A DNA stretch of 64,000 bases from Flaveria trinervia (Eukaryota > Streptophyta > Magnoliopsida > Asterales > Asteraceae), in NCBI GenBank assembly GCA_025506515.1, contig CM046444.1:76751533-76815532 (forward strand). The letters run 5' to 3'. Shown in pieces: positions 1 to 11,349 of this stretch (the stretch's first letter is position 1; each line of letters starts with the position of its first letter). The position numbers and the translations under genes were made by a program. Under the pieces are notes generated by a model, which saw nothing but the letters and a program-made list of their open reading frames with translations, was not told the origin of the DNA and did no database searches.

Positions 1-535
1 ATCGAGCCAATCGAGGCTATGACTGAGAAGCTTGAAAAGATTAAAGCCTTCATGAAGGCAGCCAAAGATAGACAGAAGTCGTATGCCGATAAACCATGTA
101 GACCAATTGAGTTCCAGGTGGGTAACCGGGTTATTTGAAGGTCTCACCTTGGAAGGTATTATCAGATTCAGGAAGTGGGGCAAGTTGAGCCCAAGGTATA
201 TAGGCCCTTTCTGGATCATTGCTTGTGTAGGAGGTGGCCTATAGATTAGAGTTGCCCGATGAGTTAAGTGGAATTCATCCGACGTTCCATGTATCTCATC
301 TAAGAAAGTGCTTAGCAGATGAAGGCATGATTGTTCCATTGGAGGATATCGAAGTAGACGAACGACTCAATTATGTGGAGCAACCCATGGCAATCATTGA
401 TCGAAAGGAAAGAGGCTGAGGAATAAAGTGGTTCCCCTTGTGCGTGTACAGTGGAAGCACAGGAAGGGATCTGTGTCTACGTGGGAGACTGAAGAAGAGA
501 TGAGACAACATTACCCATAATTCCTTGAGGAATAA
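1..535 (+). pseudogene. G1 integrase C-terminus and chromodomain (broken)
   Basis: This is the last part of a Ty3/gypsy pol polyprotein that enters from the left edge. The sequence shows the integrase C-terminal region (KAAKDRQKSYADK, RPIEFQVG), then RLELPDEL, HPTFHVSHLRKC and the chromodomain core NYVEQP and WETEEEM. The closest intact reading is the minus-strand copy at 39145-39633. In chromoviruses the chromodomain steers integration through chromatin marks. Here there is a frameshift near 135, further shifts near 195 and 415 and several stops, so no functional protein is expected. The reading ends with a stop at 533-535, just upstream of the polypurine tract. Family assignment is firm; the rest of G1 lies outside the window. 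Confidence 0.85.
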
Positions 536-560
536 CAGGTTTCGGGGACAAAAACTATAT

Positions 561-574
561 ACGGGGGGTGGACT
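561..574 (+). other. Polypurine tract of G1
   Basis: The G-rich run ACGGGGGGTGGACT directly precedes the TGTAAC start of the LTR. This is the expected place for the plus-strand primer in reverse transcription. The same block precedes the LTR at 12985. Confidence 0.75.
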
Positions 575-1249
575 TGTAACACCAGCTTTCTTAAATCAAA
601 GAAAAGAATGAATAAAGTGAAAGAAAAGCAAAAAAGGAATAAAAACCAAGTCTAGGGGAAAAAAGTTTCCAAAAGGACAAAATTTTTGAAAAGTGGGTGT
701 AAAAGGCGGTATGGTCGCCCATATGTCACATGCACCTCTGATTTTCGGGTTTTAGAGAAAGAAAGGGCAGCAAGTTCTCGGTTTTGAAGAAGAACAAGGA
801 AGAGTTCAAATTCAAGGTTAGAAATCATGCTTTTATTGTGTTCTTGACTGGTCTTATCCTCAGTTTATGCTTATGTGTGTTTGTATGTGTCTGGGGTATG
901 TTTTTAGTGGGTTTCTAGCAGTTGAATGCAATTTGCAAACGAGTTTGAGGAAGCCATACTCAAAAGCTACAAAGTGAGTTCTAGAACCCCTCTATTACTG
1001 GTTTTTAACTGATTTTGGGGATGGAAATGCATGGAAGTATATTCTCATTGAGCTGGGTTTCGAACCCGTATGTTTGAATGCGTGTATGATGATGTTATGA
1101 TGTGATGTGTGACTATCTTCATGCTTGATGATGTATGATTATGTTTCTAAGGTTTAGAGGGTAAGAATTAAGCTTAGAACATGATGAATGATGTATGGAA
1201 ATTGAAAATGATGTTTTAGATCCACTTGATAAGCTTCTAAATCTGCCTA

Positions 1250-1715
1250 AGTGTGAGGAAGCAAATGCGGATGAGCAAGTAAGGCAATGGTATGAGCATT
1301 TGACTTAAGTGTTGCAAATGCGGATGAGCAAGTGTGTCAATGCGGTTGAGCATCTGCCTAAGTGCTGAAAATGCGGATGAGCAAGTGAGTCAATGCGGAT
1401 GAGCATTTGACTAAGTGCTGCAAATGCGGATGAGCAAGTAAGTGAATGCGGATGAGCATTTGACTAAGTGCTGCAAATGCGGATGAGCAAGTGAGTCAAT
1501 GCGGATGAGCATTTGACTAAGTGCTGAAAATGCGGATGAGCAAGTAAGTCAATGCGGATGAGCATTTGACTAAGTATGGAAATGCGGATGACTAAAGTAA
1601 GTCAATACGGAATAAGTGAGTCAATGCGGATGAACTATAATAAATGCGGATGAACTATAGTAAATGCGAATGAACTGTAGGAAATGCGGATGAGTATAGG
1701 AAATACGGATGAACA
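1250..1715 (+). repeat. Degenerate short-repeat array in gypsy LTR
   Basis: About fifteen imperfect copies of ATGCGGATGAGCA alternate with AAGTAAGTCA or TTTGACTAAGTGCTG, giving a higher-order unit of about 55-60 bp. Copies decay at the right edge into AATGCGGATGAACTATAG. The partner LTR has a shorter version at about 13675-14035. The position upstream of the TATA block suggests a U3 regulatory array; this is inference. Confidence 0.85.
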
Positions 1716-2224
1716 CTAAGAAAATGTTGACTTTTTGAGAAATGGTAATGCAGGCTTTGACCTAAGAGATTCCTAGGAGTTACAAATGTTGACTTATGGG
1801 GTCATAGATGGTATGATGGGCATGTAATGTGGTGCGCTTATGCATGATGATCATGATGATGATGTTGCATGGTTATGTATGATGTATGTTATGTATGTAT
1901 GATGCCCTGCATGTTGATGTATGAATGATATGTTTATGTTCCTTGTGATGATGTATGATTATCTTTCCTATGACTTTATGTGTTATGATAACGAATCAAT
2001 GAATGAACGAAGTATTATGTAACATAAAGTGAAAGATAATGAAAAGAGAACATGATGAATGATGCATGCATTAATGAATGAATGTAAGAAAGGCTTGCAA
2101 GCAAATGTATGGAGGTTCACATCCAATGAAGGGTGTTAGCTCAACCGTGTGCGGGTTATCTACCCCAGAAGGATGCACACTGGGGTCTAATCTTTGTGAT
2201 TGACCATACGAATGGGATCCTTGC

Positions 2225-2475
2225 CTCTTGCCCTAGGTACTGGAGTCATCTTCGTGCATAATGTTCGAGGTCTATGAGAGACCTCAGGCCTAGTTACCAG
2301 CTTCGTGCACAATGTTCGGGGTATAGCTTATGGCATTGATCCAGAATGAAAGAGAAAAGATGAATCGTGAATGTACTTGCCCTAGGTACTAGAGTCAGCT
2401 TCGTGCATAATGTTCGAGGTCTATGAGAGACCTCAGGCCTAGTTACCAGCTTCGTGCACAATGTTCGGGGTAATG
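2225..2475 (+). repeat. Tandem duplicated LTR block with hairpin
   Basis: A block of roughly 150 bp (CCCTAGGTACT ... CTTCGTGCACAATGTTCGGGG) occurs twice. Each copy holds a perfect 7-bp inverted repeat, GAGGTCT-ATGAG-AGACCTC, at 2267-2285 and 2416-2434. Similar but decayed blocks occur in the LTR at 14530-14770, where the hairpin arms are mutated. Confidence 0.8.
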
Positions 2476-2961
2476 TACATGTCACTAGAAGTAATGATGA
2501 ATCAATGAATGTGAGAACGAAAGAATGACGAAGATAATAATGTTATTATCTGTATGTACGTACAATGTATGATCACGAACAAATGTAAAGTATAATATGA
2601 TTTTAAAGAAAGGATGGTTTTATGATAGAGAAGTATGTTTTGCTATAAAACTAAAACTCGCTCAACATCGCTGACTTTAATGCATTTTCCAGTTCGCAGG
2701 TAAGGTTGCTGAGGATGGCACGAGGCAGCTGCCCAGCTCTTTTGGAAGGCATCCATTTATTTAACGCTTTTGTCATGGATTACAACAATAAAGTTTTGTA
2801 ACCAAAAAACATGCATTACCTTGCAAAAGTTTTTATGCTGAAATGAAATGCCATCTGTTTTATGTTTCCGCTGTAATCTTTTGATAAATAAATGCAAAGT
2901 ATATGTTTTATGTGCGATGAATTACCAGCTGTAAGTGTCCCGGGAACGGGGCCTTACAAGT

Positions 2962-2973
2962 TGGTATCAGAGC
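2962..2973 (+). other. Primer-binding site of G2
   Basis: TGGTATCAGAGC lies 3 nt after the LTR end. It matches the complement of the 3' end of initiator methionine tRNA, the usual primer of plant LTR retrotransposons. Confidence 0.9.
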
Positions 2974-3309
2974 CAAAGTTTAAGTGAAATGGGTAAATTT
3001 TCAAAATAAACCTTAACTTAAATTGAGAAAGGGAAGGAAGGGAATGGGATGCCAATCTGAGTAGTTGCGTGCCATCAGGTATTTTCGTAAAGATAACTAG
3101 TTTTATGTGCGCATGGTATGTGGTTATGCGTTGTATGTAGATTTAAATGCTGGTGTAGTCAGGACAGGTAATGCTTGGGGTGTGAAGAGTAAAGTAAGTG
3201 GCTAATCGCAACTGGCCACTGTAATAGGGACTTACTATACTTGCCATAAACTGAGTCGTTTCCTTGAATGACCGTATTAGTGTTTAAATCTTTAAGTGTG
3301 AGTTAGAGG

Positions 3310-4575
3310 ATGGCCGGTGGTAGATCATCTAAAGCGTCACATGGTGGAGGACGTGGTGCTAAACCACAGGTTACGAGAGGAAGGCCAAAGGGTCGAAAAC
3401 GTGGTTGATGAAGAACCAGAACCCCTCATCCGGGGCGGAGATGAGAGTGCTAACCTGAGAGCCTCTGTGAGGAGGCAATTGTGGAAGAAGTCCATCAAGT
3501 CATGCAGACGATCCTACTGTCTGTGGTGACCGAAGTGATAAAGGCAGTTAGAGAAGGGGAGAGAAGGGAAAGCAGTAGACCTATGGGCGAAAGAAGACAG
3601 CCAGACTGAGATTGTTCCATCTAATGATGAAGAAGAAGAAGCATTGCCTATGCCAGAGACGGTACGAGCTGTAACTACGGGGTGTTAATGAGATGCAAGC
3701 CCCCTACTTTTGATGGTAACGGCATTGTTGCTGCTGCTCACCGGTGGGTGAGGGAAATGGAGGTTGTACTTGATATCAGTGAGTGCTGAGAAGACCAGAA
3801 AGTTAAGTTCGTTACCCACTCTTTTGTGGACTCGGCTCTGTGCTGGTGGGACAATATAGTCCAAGCCGAGGGTAGTCCGGCGATCGGAGAATGAGATGGT
3901 AGGAGTTGAAGAAGTTGGTGATCGAGGAGTTTTGTCCTCACCGGGAAATGGATGAGGTCGAGAGGAAATTTCTGCAACTGGAGGCAGGAATGATGACACA
4001 CCAAGAGTACACCACAAAGTCAATGAAATGGCACGTCTGGTGCCACCTCTAACTCGAAAGATCAAGAGGTACATTCAAGGTTTGCCCACAGACATTCGCA
4101 AGCACATGATCGCCGCCCAACCAAGCACGTTTAGGTCAGTGGTGGATCTAGCAGGGAGATTGTATGATGAGAGGACTGTGGTGGTGTGACTGAAAGTAAT
4201 CGGAAGGGTGGAGGCGATAGAAACTCGAATGGGAAGAGGTTTGGTCGGGGTGGTTCCTCGACGGGTAGCAAGAAGGCTCGGAGTGGATGACCTCTGTGTG
4301 GTCGCATCAAGTGCGGGTTGAAAAAGTGTGGCAAGTGTGGCAAGTGTGGGAAGGAGCACGGTGGCGAATGTAAATGGGGGTTGAATGTTTGTTTCAAGTG
4401 TGGGAAGCCCGGTCATATCGCTAGAGACTGTGGAGGTGTGAAGTGTTTCAACTACGGGGGAAGTGGTCATATGAGCAGGGAGTGTAAGAAGCCAAGAGTT
4501 GAGGGTTCCCGGGCGAAGAAAACGGGAGGTGAGGGACCAAGGGCGTGCGCCAGGGCATTCACGATGACACAGGAG
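3310..4575 (+). pseudogene. G2 gag (broken)
   Basis: The start ATG at 3310 (MAGGRSSK) is chosen because the two other gypsy gags start the same way (32485, and 43744 on the minus strand). The capsid part includes KPPTFDGN, HRWVREMEVVLDIS and LCWWDNIVQ in changing frames. A basic tail is followed by a Cys/His cluster near 4320-4500: CFKCGKPGHIARDC is a canonical CX2CX4HX4C knuckle, while the next, CFNYGGSGHMSREC, has lost its second cysteine to tyrosine. Frameshifts occur near 3400, 3600 and 4015 among others, and in-frame stops near 3535 and 3790. Gag would form the virus-like particle and bind element RNA; this copy cannot. Confidence 0.85.
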
Positions 4576-4594
4576 GAGGCTAGAACGGACCCTA

Positions 4595-5077
4595 ATGTTG
4601 TGTTCCGGTACGTTTCTGGTGAACCAAACTTTAGCTTATGTGTTATTTGATTCGGGTGCCGGTAAATTTATTTCTGCTGCTTTCGGTACTAAGCTGCCTC
4701 TTAGTAGTAGACGAGTTGATGCGCCCTTTGATGTAGAAACGGCCATAGGTAAGTCTACCAGGATTTCTGAGATGTTGGAGGGCTGTGATGTGGAGCTAGA
4801 AGGTCATAAGTTTCCTGTTAGACCGTTCGTGATGACCATGGGTAGTTTTGATATGGTTCTTTGGATGGATTGGTTAGCAGACTTCAAGGCGAACATTGTG
4901 TGTTGTAAGAAGATGATTCATCTGATAACGCCTAACGGTAGTTCGGTGACGGTTTATGGTGATCGGGTGACTACGATTCCGAAGGTGATCTCAATGGCGA
5001 TGGCAGGAAAGTGTGTGAGGCGCGGATGTAGTGCCTACTTGGCCTATGTAAAGGATGTGGGTACGCCAACACCATAA
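4595..5077 (+). pseudogene. G2 protease domain of pol
   Basis: This is the retroviral-type aspartic protease that would cut the gag-pol polyprotein. The catalytic motif is visible as LFDSGAGKFIS, with the Asp near 4649. Downstream are the gypsy-specific FPVRPFVMTM and the substrate-side motif DMVLWMDWL, where the G4 copy has DLVLGMDWL, so a glycine has become tryptophan. The frame stays open for 160 codons into VYGDRVTTIPKVIS. It was part of a longer gag-pol reading; the ATG at 4595 is just the first Met after upstream damage. Confidence 0.85.
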
Positions 5078-6470
5078 CTATCCGATGTACCCGTTGTGTG
5101 TGACTTTCCATACGTATTCCCAAAAGACTTATCAGGAGTCCCACCAGACCGTGAGATCGAGTTCCAAATTGACTTGATACCGGGTGCCCAACCTATTGCC
5201 AAGGCACCGTATCGTTTGGCTCCAACAGAGATGAAAGAGTTGATGGAGCAGTTGCAAGAGCTACTTGATAAGGGGTTCATTAGACCGAGTATCTCGCCTT
5301 GGGGGTGCTCCACTCCTCTTTGTAAAGAAGAAGGACGGTAGCATGAGGATGTGTCTTGACTACCGTGAGCTAAATAAGTTGACAGTGAAGAAGCGCTTCC
5401 CCTTACCGAGAATAGATGATTTGTTCGATCAGCTTTAGGGTGCCAGTTGGTTTTCAAGGATAGACCTTCGATCAGGTTACATCAGCTTAAAGTGAAGGAG
5501 TCGGATATTCCAAAAACAGCTTTTCGCACACACTATGGTCAATTAGAGTTTCTTGTCAGGTCTTTTGGTTTGACCAACGCGCCAGCTGCTTTTTTGGATT
5601 TGATGAACCGTGTGTGTGGACTGATGTTAGATAAATCAGTGATTGTGTCTATTGATGATATCCTGATTTATTCGAGGAGCGAGATTGAGCATGCCGGCCA
5701 CATTCGGGAGGTTTTGGAGACGCTAAGGAGGGAGAAGTTGTATGCTAAATTCTCCAAGTGTGCGTTCTGGTTGCGCGAAGTTTAGTTCTTGGGTCATGTG
5801 GTGAATCCCGACGGAATTATGGTGGACCCGGCAAAAGTTGAGGTGGTTATGCAATGGAAGTCACCAAAGACTCCATCCAAGATTCGTAGTTTCTTGGGTT
5901 TGGCGGGCTACTATAGAAGATTTATCCAAGACTTCTCTAAGATTGCTTCTCCACTAACTAAGTTGAACCAGAAGGATGTGAAGTACGTATGGGGTCGAGC
6001 TCAAGAGAAGGCATTTGAAGAATGGAAGACCAGATTGACTCAACCTCATGTTTTGTCATTACCCGATGGAAGTGAAGATCTGGTGGTTTATTCTGATGCT
6101 TCCTACTCGGGTTGGGGTGCGTGTTAATGCAGAGAGGGAAGGTTATAGCCTATGCGTCCCGACAATTGAGGCTTGTGAGGTCAATTACCCTACACATGAG
6201 TTGGAGCTAGCAGTCGTGGTCTTTGCATTAATGTTTTGGAGGCACTATCTTTACGGTACGAAGTGCACCATTTTCACTGACCACAAGAGCTTGAAGTAGT
6301 TTTTTGAGCAGAAAGATCTGAACATGAGGCAGAGAAGATGGTTGGAGCTCATAAAGGATTATGATTGTGAGATCCATTACCATCCGAGCAAGGCCAATAT
6401 GGTGGCGGATGCTCTTAGCCGGAAGGAGAGGCCCAAGCCGATTCGGGTGAAAGCATACCAACTAATCATG
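5078..6470 (+). pseudogene. G2 reverse transcriptase and RNase H
   Basis: RT begins with VCDFPYVFPKDL and EIEFQIDLIPGAQP, then PYRLAPTEMKEL and LLDKGFIRPS. The polymerase active site reads SIDDILIYSRS near 5650, where the usual form is FIDD or YIDD. RNase H begins at VVYSDASYSG near 6088 with its first Asp, and the block THELELAVVVFAL...FTDHKSLK follows in another frame. Damage includes an extra base in SPWGC near 5310, a TAG in QL*GASWFS near 5437, a TAG near 5786, a frameshift near 6120 and a TAG near 6298. The order PR-RT-RNaseH-INT defines the gypsy superfamily. Confidence 0.88.
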
Positions 6471-6545
6471 ACCTAGGACGTAATGAAGCAAGTCAAGGAG
6501 TTTTAGGATGAGGCATTAAAAGAAGATCATCTAAACTCTCTAAGA

Positions 6546-7271
6546 ATGAGAGGTCTGGTTGGGGAATTGAGTGAAAACACACTTGGTGTTAAAACTCAAT
6601 TTGGACGGGTGTGGATTCCTCGTTTTGGGAATCCACGTATGAAGACTATGGACGAAGCTCATAAGATCCGATACTCTATCAATCCCGGTGCCACAAAGAT
6701 GTACCAAGACATAAAGAAGGATTATTGGTGGCCGGGTATGAAACGTGACGTGGTGGAGTATGTGAGCAAGTGCCTTACTTGTTTGCAAGTGAAGGCGGAA
6801 CATCAAAAGCCGTATGGGAAGATCCAACCTTCGGATATACCGGAATGGAAGTGGGAGCACATCACCATGGATTTCATTACCAAGCTGCCACGTACTCCGA
6901 AGGGGTACGATGCCATATTGGTGATTGTTGACCGTTTGACGAAGAGTGCCCACTTCCTACTTATCCGCGAGACATATTCATTCGAGAGGTTGGCTGACCT
7001 GTTCATCAAGGAGATTGTAACTCGTCATGGTGTGCCGGTGTCTATTGTGTCGCATCGTGACACCCGGTTTACATCTAAATTCTGGAAGAAATTCCATGAT
7101 GCCATGGGGACGAGGTTACATATTAGCACGGCTTATCATCCCCAAACTGATGGTCAGTCCGAAAGGACCATTCAGGCATTGGGGGACACTTATCGTTAGC
7201 TGAATTCTCGTAAAACAATAGTCATCATGCCAGCATTGGTATGCCACCATACGAGATGCTATACGGTAGGA
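6546..7271 (+). pseudogene. G2 integrase core, interrupted by N1
   Basis: The frame is open for 217 codons and holds the HHCC zinc region and the catalytic core. The second zinc His is lost (SINPG where the relatives have SIHPG), while CLTCLQ is kept. The first catalytic Asp (TMDFITKLP) and the Glu (DGQSERT) are present, but the second Asp is changed: SHRDTRF instead of SDRDTRF. After DGQSERTIQAL an internal deletion of roughly 60-70 bp removes the stretch that reads ACVIDFGGSWDDH in relatives, and the frame is lost. The reading resumes at CHHTRCYTVG in another frame and stops at 7271, where N1 is inserted. It continues at 12353. Confidence 0.88.
7267..7271 (+). repeat. Left target site duplication of N1 (TAGGA)
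   Basis: TAGGA precedes the TG of the left N1 LTR and is repeated at 12348-12352 after the final CA. Uninterrupted integrase copies carry this site once (TACGGTAGGAGATCC). Confidence 0.9.
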
Positions 7272-7771
7272 TGATGGACCAAAAGAACCAATGAGCCTGA
7301 TCAGAAAAACTTCCAAGTCCCACAGACATTACCACTGCTGAAGAAGATCACAACAGCTGAAGAACATCAGCTGATTACAAGGTCTGAAGACAAAGTCTGA
7401 AGACAAGATCTGAAGATTACTACTAAAGACAATGTCTGAAACTAAAGTACTGAAGACAAAGTCTGAAGCTATCAGATGAAGACAACGTCTGAAAGTAAAG
7501 TATTGAAGAAAAAGTCTGAAATAAAAGTCTGAAGAACAAAGTCTGAAGGCAAAGACTGAAGACTAGAGTGATCAGTAGTTGTCACAATAGCTGAAGTTAT
7601 TAACTTCAGTAGTTGTGATGGTTTTCCTTTTCAGTACTTGTAATTTACCTTTCAGTAGTTATAGTTTCAGTAGTTTTAGTTCAGTAGTTTTATGTTCTTG
7701 TACTTAGCATTCTCTGAGATGTGATCAGTTGTTGAGAACATTGTCAGCAGTTTGCATAGTTTCAGTTGTTT
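7272..7771 (+). repeat. N1 left LTR, 3'-truncated
   Basis: It aligns with 11557-12080 of the right LTR and then diverges after TTCAGTTGTTT. The shared part contains many copies of GTCTGAAG and AAGACAAAGTCTGAAG (about 7380-7565). The core promoter found in the right LTR is absent. Confidence 0.85.
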
Positions 7772-7935
7772 CAAATGTCTAATAGTTAAAACGAAGTCTT
7801 CCGTTGTTTTCATACAACTAATGACAACACCAACATTTACAGTCGTTTTCTTTTAAGCTTTTTCTTAACCTATAAATACCTGCATTTATAGCTGAAAGTT
7901 TCATTAGCCGTTTTCTATCCTTTTCTCTCTCAACA
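7772..7935 (+). other. N1 leader upstream of env-like ORF
   Basis: This 164-bp stretch links the truncated LTR to the ORF. It ends in a pyrimidine-rich run (CTATCCTTTTCTCTCTC) right before the ATG. CTATAAATACC at about 7871-7881 looks like a TATA box about 60 nt upstream of the ORF, so it may be a relict internal promoter. I see no gene in it. Confidence 0.5.
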
Positions 7936-10900
7936 ATGGCGACCATGAAACTCAAACCCAGACACAACTGTGTTGCCAACCTCTCGAAATCGGCCTTTTG
8001 GAACAAATTTGATAATGCCATCGATCTTATGGTGGATTCCCAATACAGAATAGCCTTTCTTTTGAATCCTACCATATACCCCGATTCCTTAAACCAATTC
8101 TGGACCAACGTCTCTGTAACAACTGGTGAAATGATAGCCAAATCACTCTCCAGTCGTTGGTCAACCAGAAACAGGTGGTAATCACCCCGACATCATTCGC
8201 AAAACCCTAAATTTGCATGATGCCACCTGTATTAAAGAATACCCGAAAGGCACCATTGATATGTCTTTCATCACACGGGTATGAAGGAGACTTAAGTGCT
8301 ACAACCATTCTCAAAAAGCACTTCCATGATGCTAAAAGACTTATCTTCCCATGGTGAATGTCTGCCTTGCTTCAAAGACATCTTCATGGGATCAGATGTC
8401 CTCACGATGGCAACAGGTATTGTACTCTATCTTTGAACGACAAAATCTAAATTTTTCTGAGATAGTGTTTCTGGAACTTAAGGATCTCGCTCAGAAACTT
8501 GTGACAAACAGATGGCTACTACATCCCAGGTTTCTGATGGCCATAATTTTAAATCAATTAAAATTTGAAGGCCTTGTTGTCTTGGAGTCCCTGCTCCAGC
8601 TGTCTTAGCTGAGGTATACACCAGGCATAACTCTGACCCTACTCTCAAAGTGGCTGCCCGGCTGCTCAAACCCAAGCAGAGGGAACCCACAGCCTCCACC
8701 TCCACATCCAAAGTCCCCACCAAACCCAAACCCCAAAAGCCCAAAAAGGCTACTCAGGGAGATGAGTTCCCCTGAGGATGCCCCTGTACCACCAATACAG
8801 GAAACACATACTGGTTCTAACCCCCTGGTCATGTCAGAGACTCAACGAGCTAAAACCACATAGGTATCCTCTCCACAGCATCCTATTGCAACCAAATTTG
8901 GGGATACCACATTACTGGAACCTATCTTGGTTGAGAAGGTTACCATTGAAGAGCATCTCTCACCCTGGGTGCAATCTGCTTCTAACCAATCTCCAAATGC
9001 AACCACCCCTCAAAGCCCAACCCTTATAGTTGCTAAAGTGCTAAATCAGTTGCATTCCTCACCCCCTCCCCAGAATCCAATTAACACTAGGAATACCTCA
9101 ACGACTGAGGGGGAGGACCAAAATGCTGCTGATAACCCATAGCAGGAGGAGGTTAGAACATCTGGTCAGGCTGCCACTTCTACTGATTCAGCAAATGAAC
9201 AGGATGAAGTTGGTAACATATATAAGACCTCACAAGAGGCAACTGCCAATGATGGACAAAGTCCAGAGGCAGGAAGTCCCCAGAACGAAGAACAAGGGGC
9301 ACATGCATATACTGATCTACACTCAGGGCATGTACATCCTGATTTAATCAGGAGGTCAGATGATTCAGTAATGACTGATGATGACCTGGGCTTTTTCTTT
9401 GATGTCTTAGCCCATAACACAATCCTAGAGACTGAGGTGAGCAGACTCAAAGAACTGCTAGCCAAAATGTCTCAGGATAAAAGTCCATCTGCCCCAATAA
9501 ACCCAGAGATGGCACCTTCATTTGAAGGTTCACTAAACACACAGCCAATACACTTAACTAAGCCACCAGCCACTGGTTTTGGCACCACCTCTCAGGGACA
9601 GAACCCCTCTGAGCAGATGGTTGCAACCTTTCAAAGCTCCTTACCTCTCATCACTCCCATCATCACTGAGACAGTATATAAAGCCATTTATGAGAGGATC
9701 TCCTCAAATCTCTAAACACTCCTTGATGATGTTGTTCACAAGTCACTCTCTGCCTTTCAAGCCCCTGATCCTAATGCACCCCAAAAGGGGGAGACTACTA
9801 AGTCAAAGGAAGTGAAAGAAAGGTAAAGGAACAGAGTAGAAGATGAGAAAGAAGTAGAAAAAGAAAAGGAGTTGGAGAAAGAACAAGAACTGATCTCAGA
9901 GAAACAGCTGATCACAGTGCAAGAGCTGAGCACAGACAAAAAGTAGAAAGATCAGTTGATCACTTACAAAAGGAAGAGAAGTGCTGAGTCAATGTCTGAT
10001 GGAGAAAAGTCCTTAGAATGTCTAGTCAAAGAAGTTGATGAAGCTCACAGCAGATCTATGGACAAAAGAATAGATCAGCTCTTCAGACAGGGTCATGACA
10101 CAGCCACCTTAGATGTTGAGATCAGAAGGCTAGAGATAGATTAAATTCAAGCAAGATTGGCTAGTTACAGTGTGATGGATAGGGAAAGGTTGGAGATTTT
10201 GATCAGGTTTATTGCCAAATATCTAGGAAGATCATTGATAGAGATGAAGTCTTGGTCCAGAGACAGTATCTTGGAGATAACCAAGAAAATCTATTCTGCT
10301 GGAAGCTACAACAAAGGGTTGATCATGGAAGCACTGGATGAAGCAGGTGCTGGGAAGAGAACTGAGATGGCAAAGCCCTCAAAAGCCAAACTCACCACTA
10401 AATTACTAGATGAGCCTTCTCATACTCCTACTAAAAAAAAACCCTCAAAGCAATCATCTCTAAAATCTACCAATTGTATCCCTAAACCAAAACCACCCAT
10501 AACTCAACCCACAAAACCAATTCCATTATCCCAAAAACCATCTCAAACCACACCCAGTGATACACCCAGAAGGAGGAGAAGGGTGTTGAGGGTAGAAGAA
10601 GAAGAAGAAGAGGATGCGAATGAAGATAGTCTGCTAATCTCTGTTGTTCTCAAACTTAAAACACCTCAGCCCAGAAGTCAACACATGACCACACCTGAGT
10701 TGCAAATGCAAATGGTGAAAGTAAAGATAGAAGAAGTAGAACAGCAGAAGTAGCATGATGAGCAATTTCTCAGAATGGTTGACAAGGACTTCCCTCAGTC
10801 CTTATCCATTCAAGAAATGAAGAAACAAGCTCTGAGGTTGTACACTCTTAGGCATACATTCCAACATCAAAGAGAAAGAGTGAGGATTTGGCCAGACCCC

Positions 10901-11349
10901 AAGGTAAGTTCGAGAATACACAAGAAGAACATACCAAGTAGATATCATGGCCAAGTGAAAAAGACTTCGAATGCTGCAATTATGTTGGCTATGATAGTCT
11001 CACCCTGGGAGATTATAGAAGAATTCAAGAGAACTCAAACTCAAAGACAACCCCTCAATCTCTACTTGAGAACAAAATGATCAAGAAGGGGCTGTTATAC
11101 AAGAGACTTGAAGATCTTCAAAAGAGTGAACTCCAGTTGTTGCTAGAAGGCTCTCATCCAGATGAATTCGCATACAGAGAGATCACAACTGTTGAGTTGA
11201 AGAATGGGAAGACAGTAAGGTATTTGTCTAAATATTATGGCCTTGAGTTCTTCTTTGAGGGAGAAGTAGAAGAACTCACCAAGGAGGAACATGTTGTTCT
11301 CCTTGAGGCCTATGCAAGAGAGTCTTACACACTCATCAATGGGAATTAG
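7936..11349 (+). pseudogene. N1 env-like ORF (broken)
   Basis: The start MATMKLKPRHNCVANL resembles the MAFNPQHN start of the C3 ORF at 50370, and NPTIYPDSLNQFW matches its NPTIYSHHMSEFW. The N-terminal domain ends at HPRFLMAIILNQLKFE near 8580. A long low-complexity Pro/Thr/Ser/Gln part follows, then a charged helical stretch near 9820-10150 (KEVEKEKELEKEQEL), a Lys/Pro segment, an acidic run, and a C-terminal domain ending ARESYTLINGN. From 8800 to 11080 one frame is open except for about six stop codons. A frameshift lies near 11075 and others near 8180-8600. Such ORFs lie downstream of pol in Sireviruses. I see no signal peptide or membrane segment, so a true envelope role is not supported and the function is unknown. 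Confidence 0.75.

Larger units (their letters stand above)
575..2958 (+). repeat. Gypsy LTR shared by G1 (3' LTR) and G2 (5' LTR)
   Basis: The LTR starts TGTAACACC and ends GGGGCCTTACA (TG...CA), 2384 bp. It is preceded by a polypurine tract and integrase, and followed by a primer-binding site and gag, so one LTR serves two internal regions. It is closely similar to the LTR at 12985-15231. It contains an ATGCGGATGAGC array (about 1250-1715), a duplicated block with a hairpin (about 2225-2475), and a TATAAAA box at 2644-2650 followed by an AACTCGCTCAACATCGCTGAC block. That TATA block recurs in every complete gypsy LTR of this window, so it probably marks the promoter. Tekay-like assignment rests on LTR size, the ends and the chromodomain. 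Confidence 0.9.

Noticed and set aside
1250..1715. Regular short repeats resembling a CRISPR array
   Set aside because: Repeats are degenerate, spacers are not unique sequences of fixed length, there are no cas genes, and the array lies inside a plant retrotransposon LTR.
2962..2973. Partial methionine tRNA gene
   Set aside because: Only the 12-nt primer complement occurs, without cloverleaf or promoter boxes.
5078..7271. Endogenous pararetrovirus (caulimovirid) instead of gypsy element
   Set aside because: Integrase, LTRs, polypurine tract and chromodomain are present and no movement protein is seen.
9757..9939. Ser/Phe-rich minus-strand ORF
   Set aside because: It is antisense to the Glu/Lys-rich helix of the N1 env-like ORF.
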